This document shows positions 43,656 through 51,865 of a DNA stretch of 54,706 nt, piece after piece. The position numbers and the translations under genes are program-made. Source of the DNA: Phytohabitans sp036906915 (GTDB lineage: Bacteria > Actinomycetota > Actinomycetes > Mycobacteriales > Micromonosporaceae); contig NZ_JBAKHX010000054.1 in the NCBI RefSeq assembly GCF_036906915.1, positions 1-54,706 on the forward strand, in the 5' to 3' direction. Positions within the stretch are counted from its first letter, which is position 1; every line of letters begins with the position of its first letter. Under the pieces are notes generated by a model. The model searched no databases. It was given only the letters and a program-made list of their open reading frames with translations, and was not told the origin of the DNA.

Positions 43656-45355
43656 GGCGTCACCTCCGCGTCGGGCAGCAGGTAGGCGTGCAGCACGTCG
43701 AGCATCTCGGCGAAGTAGTGCTCCCGGTCGTCGGCACTCCAGAAGTGCATCTGGTGCTCGCCGGCCGGCGAGTAGTACTTGAGGAACACGTTCCTGGTGC
43801 ACACCGGGATGTACGACCCCTTCCGATCTCGGTCGATCATCACGGCCCGCTTCACGGCGAACACGGAGTTGCGCAGCGCGCTGTTGTCGCTCCGCTCAAG
43901 CAGCGCCAGGTTGGCGATCGAGTCCACGCCGCCGACACCCGAGGCATCGGGCGAGAGCAGCGCAGTCAGTTCCCGTTCGCACGCACGGAAGTTGGCTTCT
44001 GTGATGGCCGAACTGGCCAGCACCGAGTCGACCCGCTCCAGCACGGCCATCTTTGTGGCCGGGTCGACGTCGTCGAGGATCAGCAGCGCCTTGCGGTGCA
44101 GTTGCAGCCACTGCGTCCACTGCGCCACCGTGCTGAGCTGTTCGGCGTTCTGCGCGTGAATGTGCTCCAGCGACCACCGCCCGGCGGCGTGCTCTCGGAA
44201 GGAGTACCGCTCGGAGGAGCCTCTCCTGCGTCGGACGGTCTCGACGTTCATCAGCAGCAGCGCCCGGCCTGCCTTGTCCTCCTTGTCGTAGCCGAGCTCC
44301 CGCAGATCGGCCTCAGACAACCGCAGCCGGTCCCGCACCAGTCGGTCAAGGTCGCTCTCGAACCTCGACTTGGTCTTGTTCCTGGCGAGATCGATCAGGC
44401 CACGCAACGACGCACCCTGCGCCACCAGGAAACCGATCTTGTGGAAGAGGTCGCGGTTCTCGTACCACCCCACCACCAGGGAATGCAGGTCGACCACCTG
44501 GTTCCAGAACTCCTGCGGTCGGTCCGCGATCTGTTTCCTGAGCGTCTCGAAGGTGTGGAACGGCGGCCGTTCGCGGCCGAGAGGCCCGCCCGCAATGCTG
44601 TCCAGCAGCAAGCTGATGTGCGTCGGGCTGGATGACGCCGTACCGGTGATGAACGCCCACAGCTCCGGGTTGCGCAGGTCGCGCTCGATGCCATCCCACT
44701 GCGCCGCGATCTCCAGCGCACGGTCGGTCACGCCGGGACCACCGCGGCTTCGCGACAGCAGGAGGGCCTTGACTAGCTCGGCGTCCGTGAGCGGAATGCG
44801 GCCGACGTTCAGCCGGGTGAACAGCGTGACGGCGTCCAGGTCGTCTGTGGCCTCGTACCAGATGACTCGCACCTGCTCGAACAGCGCGCCGTAGAACTTG
44901 TTTGCGACGTACTGGCGCCGGCCGCCGTGCGCGTCGAACCAAGCGCGGATGCACTGGTAGGACTCGTGGATGTGGAAGAAGTCGATGTTCTGCCGGCTCT
45001 GCTCCGGATCCAGTTCCTCCAGGTAGGCGGCGCTTCCCTCCCTCGTCTCGTACCGAAGGGAGTAACCGGCACCGGTGCTCTGCAATCCCTCGCGCCTCAT
45101 GAACTGAAAGATCAGGAACAGTGTCGTGAGCCGCTGCTGGCCGTCTACCAGCTCCCATTCGTTACCGTGCGGCTTCAGAACCACCGGCTGGAGATAGTAC
45201 GGCTCGTCGCGGCTTCCCCAGATATCGTCGAGGAGCCGGCGCACCTCGACCGCGCCCCACCGATAGCCGCGCTGGTAGGCGGGAACGTAGAACCGGCCGG
45301 AGATGTCACCCACCAGCCTGGGCTCCAGATGGGCGTCACCCGCGGGTGTCATCAC
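43652..45355 (-). CDS. DUF262 + HNH (DUF1524-like) protein, first of a pair
   Basis: A 567-residue protein. The DUF262 half shows FYVPAYQRGYRWGAVEVRRL (22-41) and VDGQQRLTTLFLIFQFM (70-86), then TLFTRLNVGRIPLTDAELVKA. The C-terminal half has a DUF1524/HNH-like nuclease: WSLEHIHAQNAEQL near residue 400 and, further on, IANLALLERSDNSALRNSVF. This matches the fused GmrS-GmrD arrangement of type IV restriction enzymes. The start is GTG 45355 or ATG 45352, with GAGGA just upstream. Fusion here plus a second DUF262 protein next door, translationally coupled, makes a two-component version. Confidence 0.87.
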   Translation of the reverse strand: MMTPAGDAHLEPRLVGDISGRFYVPAYQRGYRWGAVEVRRLLDDIWGSRDEPYYLQPVVLKPHGNEWELVDGQQRLTTLFLIFQFMRREGLQSTGAGYSLRYETREGSAAYLEELDPEQSRQNIDFFHIHESYQCIRAWFDAHGGRRQYVANKFYGALFEQVRVIWYEATDDLDAVTLFTRLNVGRIPLTDAELVKALLLSRSRGGPGVTDRALEIAAQWDGIERDLRNPELWAFITGTASSSPTHISLLLDSIAGGPLGRERPPFHTFETLRKQIADRPQEFWNQVVDLHSLVVGWYENRDLFHKIGFLVAQGASLRGLIDLARNKTKSRFESDLDRLVRDRLRLSEADLRELGYDKEDKAGRALLLMNVETVRRRRGSSERYSFREHAAGRWSLEHIHAQNAEQLSTVAQWTQWLQLHRKALLILDDVDPATKMAVLERVDSVLASSAITEANFRACERELTALLSPDASGVGGVDSIANLALLERSDNSALRNSVFAVKRAVMIDRDRKGSYIPVCTRNVFLKYYSPAGEHQMHFWSADDREHYFAEMLDVLHAYLLPDAEVTP

Positions 45356-45786
45356 GGATCCTCATGGTAGTGGAGGCGTCCCTGGCCAAGCGCTCTCCTC
45401 GGCGGCTCATAGTCCGGTGATCGCCACCAGTGCTGCGCGGCCTGGACTTGGTGACCGCGCAGCTGGACCCGGTACTGATCGGGGTGGGGACGTTTGTTTG
45501 TGGACGCAGTGCGTCAACCGAGAGTCAGACCTGCCGGTCCAGGTGGTCGAGGTGGTGCGGTGGGCACCGCACGGCATCGCCGCCCGAAACGGGGCAACGT
45601 CACCGTGACGGTCATCGGCGAGTGACCTAACCAGCTGCGGCGCAACTGCCGCAGCCGCGTGTATCGACGCGCGTTTACGCATACGGGGAACTATCGCCTC
45701 CGGCTTCGGCTCAGGGAGGAAACAGATTAGGGCGTACCATGGCTACGCGCTGGCCCGCGTGAGAATGCCTGCCTACGGTCAACTCC
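45356..45786. other. Divergent intergenic region
   Basis: 431 bases between the DUF262 pair and the second methylase locus. Small frames on both strands (for example 45430-45630 +) resemble nothing I know. A weak inverted repeat GCGTA...TACGC around 45733-45749 lies upstream of the small membrane protein gene. Confidence 0.35.
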
Positions 45787-45996
45787 ATGGCAAGCGCATC
45801 AGAGGAGGAGCCGGGCATGGTTGCCAGGTTGATCGACGTGTTGGGGACCGTTGACGCACGGATTGTTGTCCCGACGGTGGTGCTGTTCGTCGGCTTCGTC
45901 GGATGGGTGATCTTGAACGAGGGTCGCACACACCGCCTGGAGCGGCTGATCCGCGCCTTCCGAGGTCCGGACAAGGGAGACCGCGACGGTGTTTGA
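45787..45996 (+). CDS. Small single-pass membrane protein
   Basis: A 69-residue protein with one hydrophobic helix, VVPTVVLFVGFVGWVIL (about residues 27-43), followed by a basic tail (RTHRLERLIRAFRGPDKG). The acidic N-terminus and basic C-terminus predict an N-out orientation. Its stop overlaps the GTG of the methylase gene (45989-45996), a coupling that supports it as real. I know of no function; a membrane tether or toxin-like partner of the following genes is possible. Confidence 0.55.
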   Translation: MASASEEEPGMVARLIDVLGTVDARIVVPTVVLFVGFVGWVILNEGRTHRLERLIRAFRGPDKGDRDGV

Positions 45997-47734
45997 CCCC
46001 GGCCGGCGCGTGCCGGAGAACCCCGGAGAACAGTCCTTGATGACCCGGGCACAGATCGCCCAGGCGGCCGGGGTCACGGAGCAGGCCGTCAGCAAGTGGG
46101 CGCATCGGCACTCCGACTTTCCCAAGCCGATCCAGGGAGATCAGCAGATGGTGTTTCCCGCCGTCGATGTCGCGGCATGGCTTGACCGCCGCAAGGTCCA
46201 GAAGAGTGACCTGGGGGCGAATGAGGCACCCGGCGTGACCTACGGTCACCGGTTCCGCAGCGCGACCGGCCTACACACTGCTGTTCTCCGCGCGGAATCC
46301 GCAGTCCGCTCACCGGTCGCCCGGCTCAAGACCGGCCTGTGGAAACATCTGGAATCCGGCTACGACCAGAGCGAAGACCCCAGCATGTACCAGGAACTGG
46401 TCATGTCGCTGGTTGGCGTTCAAGCGATGACTCCGGACGGATGGGCGCTGATCGCGAACGCACCTGCGCAGCGGATCTCCGAGGTCTTCCGTCACGTCTG
46501 GTATGCGCAGCCGTTTGCCCACATCATGCGCACCGACATGATAAACAAGATTACGGAGGACGGGTGGTGGCGAAACCGTCTCAGCGCCACCGTCGACGCT
46601 CTGCGGAGGCACGTCCTGCCCGGCCTTGATCCGCAACCGGTCGAGAAGGCCGGGCGGATGACAGCGCCAGACGCGTTTGACTTCCTCCTCGACCGGTTCG
46701 CGCAAGCCCGCCACCGCAGCACCGACGAATACCTGACCCCGGCAGAAGTGGCCCGGCTGATGGTGCGGCTCGCTGATCCCAAGCCGGTCGACAGAGTGCA
46801 TAATCCGTGCTGCGGGTCCGGCGAGATCCTGACTGCGGTGTTGGCGCATCAGCGACCGTCCGGACTCGGCCCAATACCGCCGGGCCGGGTCAGCGGTCGC
46901 GCCCTAGCCGCACGGACCTGGCGTCTCGCCGTCATGAACGCCGCAGTTCACGGCGCGCCTATCGACCTCGGCGACCAGCCGCCCGACCATCCCACCGTGA
47001 TCGACATAGGTGTCGGCCCCTACGAGGTCATCGTGACGAACCCACCGTTCAAGATGGACGACTGGCAGCCCTCGGCAGCCTTCCCACCCGCAGCCTGGCC
47101 CTACGGCGAGCCGCCCCGCCACAACGCGAACTTCGCCTGGCTGCAACTAGCCGCAACGGCCCTGGCTCCCGCAGGCAGGGCCGTCGTCATCATGCCCAAC
47201 ACCACAGCCTCCAGCCGGAACCCCAAGGACAAGCAGATCCGCGCCACCATGGTGACGCGAGGCGCCGTGCGCTGCGTCATCGAGCTGCCCGGCCGACTGT
47301 TCCGGGAGACAACGAGTCCAATCACTTTGTGGGTTCTCGGCCGTCCCGAGGAGCGACGGCACCATAAGGTCCTGCTGATCGACGGGAAAGAGGCCACAGA
47401 ACGCGACGGCGCCACACACCGCGTCCTCACCGACGTCGGCAGCGACACCATCGTCGCCCTCTACCAGGAATGGCTCGAAGGCAGCGGCGACCTGCTCCAG
47501 CGGGTCAACAGCGTGACCGCGACGGCGGTCACCGTCGACCGACTCGAACAGACCGGCTACGACCTGCGCGCGGCGGCCTACCACCGCCCTGCCGCGCCGG
47601 ACACTGCGCTGGAACCGCGAGCGACGACCGTCGTCGACCTGCGCGCCATCCTCCGAACGCTCGACATCACGGCCGCCACCGCCAACCGCGCCCTAGACCA
47701 ACTCCTCGATCGGTTGCACCCATGGAACCACTGA
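45989..47734 (+). CDS. HTH-fused N6-adenine DNA methyltransferase
   Basis: The protein (581 aa) carries an N-terminal HTH (IAQAAGVTEQAVSKWAHRHS, about residues 22-41) with the wing VDVAAWLDRRKVQ. After a helical HsdM-like region comes the methylase core: EYLTPAEVARLMVRLADP, SAM motif HNPCCGSGEIL (about 271-281), VTNPPFKMDDW with NPPF at 350-353, and a C-terminal RLFRETTSPITLWVLG block. All catalytic motifs are present. It is a homologue of the degenerate protein at 29343, and pairs with the single-TRD S subunit that overlaps its 3' end by 13 bases. It would modify a DNA site chosen by that subunit. Confidence 0.88.
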   Translation: MFDPGRRVPENPGEQSLMTRAQIAQAAGVTEQAVSKWAHRHSDFPKPIQGDQQMVFPAVDVAAWLDRRKVQKSDLGANEAPGVTYGHRFRSATGLHTAVLRAESAVRSPVARLKTGLWKHLESGYDQSEDPSMYQELVMSLVGVQAMTPDGWALIANAPAQRISEVFRHVWYAQPFAHIMRTDMINKITEDGWWRNRLSATVDALRRHVLPGLDPQPVEKAGRMTAPDAFDFLLDRFAQARHRSTDEYLTPAEVARLMVRLADPKPVDRVHNPCCGSGEILTAVLAHQRPSGLGPIPPGRVSGRALAARTWRLAVMNAAVHGAPIDLGDQPPDHPTVIDIGVGPYEVIVTNPPFKMDDWQPSAAFPPAAWPYGEPPRHNANFAWLQLAATALAPAGRAVVIMPNTTASSRNPKDKQIRATMVTRGAVRCVIELPGRLFRETTSPITLWVLGRPEERRHHKVLLIDGKEATERDGATHRVLTDVGSDTIVALYQEWLEGSGDLLQRVNSVTATAVTVDRLEQTGYDLRAAAYHRPAAPDTALEPRATTVVDLRAILRTLDITAATANRALDQLLDRLHPWNH

Positions 47735-48360
47735 TCAGCCCCACCCCCGCCAACTGGCAGCATCGGCGACTCGACGAGGTCTGCACCGTACAAGCCGGAC
47801 CTGGCGGATCAGTCCTGAAGGCGGCAGACCGGGTCGCCTCCGGCATCCCCGTCGTCAATACCACCGACATCAGCGACGGCCGCATCACGTCAACACCGGC
47901 CTACATGGTGAGCCGTGACAAAGCACGACGTCTCGACCGGTACGAGCTTGCCGAAGGCGACATCCTGCTCGCCCGGCTCCGCGCCACCACCAGCCATGCC
48001 CTTATCACCACAGCCGAATCGCGGTGGCTGATGGGCAGCTCCACCATCCGGATCCGCGTCACCGACGCCGCCCGCTCGGCTCTCCTGCCGTGCTACCTCG
48101 ACTGCTACCTGAGACACCCATCGGTTCACGACTTCCTCACCGGCCAGATCCAGCAAGGCGTCGTGCCCAGTCTCACCAGCGAAATCGTCAGCAGGCTACC
48201 CCTCGCCCTACCCCCGCTGGAGATCCAGAACATCGTGGTCAAGGTCGCCGCAGCCATACACGACAAGATCCAGGCGCACGAACAGGTCATCCAAGCCGCA
48301 CGCCAACTCCGAGACGCGCTGATCCCGCAGCTTGTCTCCGGTGAGGTCACAGCCTTGTAG
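47722..48360 (+). CDS. Single-TRD type I specificity subunit
   Basis: The product (212 aa) is half the length of a normal HsdS, with one target-recognition domain. NWQHRRLDEVCTVQAGPGGS opens the TRD, VVPSLTSEIVSRLPLALPPL leads to the conserved helix, and EQVIQAARQLRDALIPQLVSG ends it. Half-S proteins usually dimerise to recognise a palindromic bipartite site. ATG 47722 is the first start whose frame matches the family, and it overlaps the methylase gene; the longer frame to 47470 lies inside it. Confidence 0.87.
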   Translation: MEPLISPTPANWQHRRLDEVCTVQAGPGGSVLKAADRVASGIPVVNTTDISDGRITSTPAYMVSRDKARRLDRYELAEGDILLARLRATTSHALITTAESRWLMGSSTIRIRVTDAARSALLPCYLDCYLRHPSVHDFLTGQIQQGVVPSLTSEIVSRLPLALPPLEIQNIVVKVAAAIHDKIQAHEQVIQAARQLRDALIPQLVSGEVTAL

Positions 48361-48402
48361 GGGTTGTGGCCTAAGCCATCAGGCGCCCTAAAAGTCCCCC
48401 CC

Positions 48403-48943
48403 GTGATCACCAACCTCTGTCGAGACCTGCTCAGAAGACGAGCTGATCGAGGAGGTCCTGCTGCCGCTGTTCCGACAGCTCGGCTTCCACCGGATCACCG
48501 CGGCCGGTCACAAGGACAAGGCCCTGGAATACGGCAAGGACGTCTGGATGCGGTACACGCTGCCGACCCAGCACGTGCTGTACTTCGGTATCCAGGCGAA
48601 GAAGGGCAAGCTTGATTCGTCTGGGGTGACGAAGACGGGGAACGCCAACGTCGCCGAGATCCACAATCAGGCCCTTATGATGCTCGGTCACGCAATCTTC
48701 GATCCTGAGATCGGCAAGAGAGTTCTCGTTGACCACGCCTTTATTGTCGCGGGTGGCGAGATCACCAAGGCTGCCCGCAACTGGCTCGGCAACAAGCTCG
48801 ATGCCTCCAAGCGTAGTCAGATCCTTTTTATGGACCGCACCGATATCCTCAACCTGTTCGTCGTTACGAATCTGCCATTGCCGAGTGCGGTCTGGCAATG
48901 GCCCGCTCCAGTTCCATCCTCTGACGACCCGCCACCGTTCTAG
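48403..48943 (+). pseudogene. PD-(D/E)XK-like nuclease gene with frameshift
   Basis: The first codons from GTG 48403 (VITNLCRDLL) and the rest lie in different frames. The second frame, open from 48407, gives EDELIEEVLLPLFRQLGFHR, then AGHKDKALEYGKDVWMRYTL and YFGIQAKKGKLDSSG, which resembles a nuclease fold with D in YGKD and Q-A-K as the (D/E/Q)xK element. It continues through LMMLGHAIFDPEIGKR to the stop. The shift is near 48430, where CTGCTCAGAAG appears to lack a base. Either the gene is broken by one indel, a non-ATG start is used, or a read error exists. It would be the nuclease partner of the preceding methylase genes. Confidence 0.6.
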
Positions 48944-49482
48944 TCGTAGTTGTATGGCGGGACGCGCTCACCGCAGTGACAACAGCGCGTCATTGCACCG
49001 TCAGAGAAGTCGAAGTCCAGGAATACTCCGGGGTTGGCACGGCCCATCACGGTGGACTCCGTCTCACATCCCTCTGGACACCGTTCACCGTCCGGCACTT
49101 CGCGCTGCGGAGGGTAGACGGTACAGGGCGGCAGGCCCAGGCGCGGGTCGTGCGGTTCCGAGCAACCCTTGGGACACGGGCGCGCGATAGCCGGGTTGAA
49201 GGGTGTGCACGTCTGGCAGCTCTTTGGATCTAGCTCCCGGCCAGGGTAATGAGGACACTCGCGCCGTGGTGGGAAGTCCTGGCCGTCGCGTGGCCGGATG
49301 TAGCCGGTGTTAGCTGGCCAGAGTCGGTAGGTGCAGTTATAGCAGTTGGTATGGAGGTACCACTCGGCCGTGTCCCTGCTGAGCTGAGCATCCTCCGGAA
49401 TGAAGGCTCCGCACCCGGTCTTCACCTCGTCAGGCGTTACATGAATCTTCCTCGGAGTCTTGCGGAGTCGGGCAAGCTTCAT
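48940..49482 (-). CDS. Cysteine-rich protein
   Basis: A 180-residue protein with 14 cysteines, many in pairs: NCYNC, SCQTC, PCPKGC, RCPEGC and RCCHC. It starts with a basic stretch (MKLARLRKTPRKIHV). The CxxC pairs suggest several small metal-binding knuckles (zinc or iron-sulfur) rather than disulfides, as there is no signal peptide. No family recognised. It converges on the frameshifted nuclease-like gene, with a 4-base overlap of stops. Confidence 0.65.
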   Translation of the reverse strand: MKLARLRKTPRKIHVTPDEVKTGCGAFIPEDAQLSRDTAEWYLHTNCYNCTYRLWPANTGYIRPRDGQDFPPRRECPHYPGRELDPKSCQTCTPFNPAIARPCPKGCSEPHDPRLGLPPCTVYPPQREVPDGERCPEGCETESTVMGRANPGVFLDFDFSDGAMTRCCHCGERVPPYNYD

Positions 49483-49685
49483 CTGTCGGACCTTTCAAAT
49501 GGGAAGCGATGCCTGAAGCGTGGGCCAAGATAGCGAGCCGGTACGACACTTCTGCGTCGTAGCTGCGCGGGCGATCCACTTACTACGGGTGGCAGAGCAG
49601 CGCCTGATGCGCCGGTACGGATGCAGGCGCTAGGGGCTGGGGTGCTGGCTATATGATCATCAGTCGGTCTGCAACAGGAGTAAAG
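49483..49685. other. Divergent promoter region
   Basis: About 200 bases separate the Cys-rich gene from the membrane protein gene. AGGAG at 49677-49681 is the ribosome-binding site for GTG 49686. No other structure stands out. Confidence 0.4.
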
Positions 49686-50840
49686 GTGTTCCACGCACAG
49701 CCAGCGCCCACGTCGCCGGCGGCAACCGCGGTCGTCACGCCGACGCCAGCCGTCGAGGTCTCGCCATCCGTCGTGCCCGCCACTGGCAGCCCGCTACCTC
49801 TACCCGCGGAAGCTGTCGACGGCACGCCTTTGCTCTCCACGCTCGTCCAGTCCGGTGCTGCGCTGGTGGCGATCATCGCCGGTCTCCTGATCGCTCGGCT
49901 CGTCGCCCTGGTCGGTGAGCGCAGCTCGCTGGAACGCCGCGAGCGCGAGCTGGCCGAACTATCTGTCGCGCGTCGCGATGAGTACGCCGAGATCCACCGT
50001 GCTCGCCTGGACGAGGACGGTGGCACTTTCATCGAATATGCGCTCGATCATGTCTTTGCAGAGAAAGAGCCAACCTTCGAGAAGGCTTACGCGTCCTACG
50101 ATGACGAGCTTAAAGACGGCGAGGAGTTGCGTACCTATTACGATCAGGCCGTCGCTGCCACAACATTGGTGATGACCGAGGCGAAAAAGGCGGGCCTGTT
50201 GGATGAAGGAAGACGTACATGGTCGAACGAACAAGAACGCGATGGTTTCCTGCAACGATTCCCGGATGGCGTCGAGCGGCGCGTTGCGGCTAGAATTGCC
50301 AGATTGCTCGAAGCGGAGTGGGAGACACACCGGAGAAAAGACGCCGCACGGACAAGGCGTGGGTCCGGCCTCTTTGGATTGCTTCCCAATACTTCGTGGG
50401 AGCTACCTCAACTTGACCGTGAGTCATGGAGCAAAGCGACTCGCGGCATTAAGTCTGCCCCGTATCTTCAGTTGCGCGCGAACGAGTCGGCTGCGAAGCA
50501 GGCAATGCAAGACACGGAGCGTGACCGGAGCCACGCACGAGAGGCTCTCGCTGGCGTAAGCAAGCCGGAAGGACTCATCGTCGCCGTCCTACTTCTCGCC
50601 GGAATAGCGGTGGCGGGTATGGTTCTTCCGCTGATGGAGATGACCAACGGCGAAACCGCATTGTCTACTACTAAGCGGTGGATATATACGGGACTCTTCC
50701 TTCTCAGCCTGGCCGCCTTCTTCGCTTACCTGATCGTGGAGATTGTTCGCCTCAACAAGCCGCCGAGAGCAGGACATGACAAGGCCGCAGCGCGAAAGGG
50801 GGAACGGGTTACCGACGCGTCCGTGCCTCATACCTCTTAA
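49686..50840 (+). CDS. Three-TM membrane protein of unknown function
   Basis: The product (384 aa) has a Pro/Thr/Val-rich N-terminal 45 residues (PTSPAATAVVTPTPAVEV), then TM1 at about 48-76 (VQSGAALVAIIAGLLIARLV). A long charged, coiled-coil-like cytoplasmic part follows (RRERELAELSVARRDEYAEI and on to about 290), then TM2 (LIVAVLLLAGIAVAGMVL, about 297-316) and TM3 (WIYTGLFLLSLAAFFAYLI, about 330-350). The last 30 residues are basic. GTG 49686 has AGGAG 4 bases upstream; ATG 49653 is in frame but lacks such a site. No family recognised; a membrane component of an unknown defence set is possible. Confidence 0.68.
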   Translation: MFHAQPAPTSPAATAVVTPTPAVEVSPSVVPATGSPLPLPAEAVDGTPLLSTLVQSGAALVAIIAGLLIARLVALVGERSSLERRERELAELSVARRDEYAEIHRARLDEDGGTFIEYALDHVFAEKEPTFEKAYASYDDELKDGEELRTYYDQAVAATTLVMTEAKKAGLLDEGRRTWSNEQERDGFLQRFPDGVERRVAARIARLLEAEWETHRRKDAARTRRGSGLFGLLPNTSWELPQLDRESWSKATRGIKSAPYLQLRANESAAKQAMQDTERDRSHAREALAGVSKPEGLIVAVLLLAGIAVAGMVLPLMEMTNGETALSTTKRWIYTGLFLLSLAAFFAYLIVEIVRLNKPPRAGHDKAAARKGERVTDASVPHTS

Positions 50841-50887
50841 GCGCAGCATTCAGGAGAGCAATGCAGTAATCCGCCAGTTGGCGGAGC

Positions 50888-51700
50888 TTGTGGCTTGGGG
50901 AACGTCTGCGCCAGCTCCGCGAGGAGCGCGGTCTGACGCTCAGGCTCGTCGCGGAACACTTGAACCGCGACCCGTCCGCACTCGCCCGTTATGAAAAGGC
51001 GGAGTGGCCCATCCCGCGCGCCGACGTGGTGAACCTGCTGGAGCTGTACGGCATCCACGACTCGGCTCAGCGCGACCGGTCGCTACGCTTGGCCGAGAAC
51101 GTCTGGCCTACGCATCGCTGGAGCCCGGAGCCCGACGACGATGCGGACGCGTCATTCATCGACCTGCCGTGGCTGGCGGCGCGCGCCGAGCGGCTGTGTC
51201 TGTCCGATCCCGGCATGGTGCCCGAGCCCGTGCAGACGCCGCGGTACAACGAGCTGGTAGCCCGCTTCGCCCAGCCCGGCAGCAAGGACGCGCGCTCCAG
51301 TGAACAGCGCCGCAACCTTCAGCGCGCCTTGGCTGCCGCTGACATAAAAATCGAGGCCGTCGTTGACGAATGGGCGCTCCACCGGACGGTTGGCGGCGTA
51401 GAAACGTTACGCGCGCAGCTTGTCAACTTGCGTGACCTCCAGCAGGGCGACAGGGCGGTCATCCGCGTGCTGCCAAGCGAGGTTGCGATCCACCCCGGCC
51501 TCAGCGGTCGGTTCTGGCTGTTCGAGATGCCGCACCCGTACCCGCCGGTCGGGTACGAGGATGGGCTGGGTGGACAGCACTACGTCGAGGCACCGCAGGC
51601 CGACCGCTTCGCGGATGCTTATCACCAGCTTGCCGATGCAGCCCTGGAGCAGAACGAATCGGCTGAGCTGATAGAGGAACGGATCAAGGCACTGGCCTAG
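50888..51700 (+). CDS. XRE-type HTH regulator, DUF5753 family
   Basis: The protein (270 aa) matches the two regulators near 3000-4700: HTH LGERLRQLREERGLTLRLVA then SALARYEKAEW (about residues 4-40), and the DUF5753-type half with DPGMVPEPVQTPRYNELV and IHPGLSGRFWLFEMPHP. The only available start after the in-frame stop at 50867 is TTG 50888, giving a shorter N-terminus than its paralogues. A good ribosome-binding site (AGGAGA at 50852) precedes an ATG at 50861 that hits TAA after two codons, so a small indel may have cut off the original start. Confidence 0.75.
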   Translation: MWLGERLRQLREERGLTLRLVAEHLNRDPSALARYEKAEWPIPRADVVNLLELYGIHDSAQRDRSLRLAENVWPTHRWSPEPDDDADASFIDLPWLAARAERLCLSDPGMVPEPVQTPRYNELVARFAQPGSKDARSSEQRRNLQRALAAADIKIEAVVDEWALHRTVGGVETLRAQLVNLRDLQQGDRAVIRVLPSEVAIHPGLSGRFWLFEMPHPYPPVGYEDGLGGQHYVEAPQADRFADAYHQLADAALEQNESAELIEERIKALA

Positions 51701-51865
51701 AAGAACAGGCGGGGATGCTGCCGCGTCTCTCGGCGGCATCCGTGCCCCTGACTCGATCCTTGCATCCAGACACGGCGAACGTTTCTTGGTTGCGGGTGTT
51801 GTCCGGCCTGTCTACCGTAGGCACGCCGAACGCGGTGGGTTACTGGACGTTATTGGGCGGTACGC

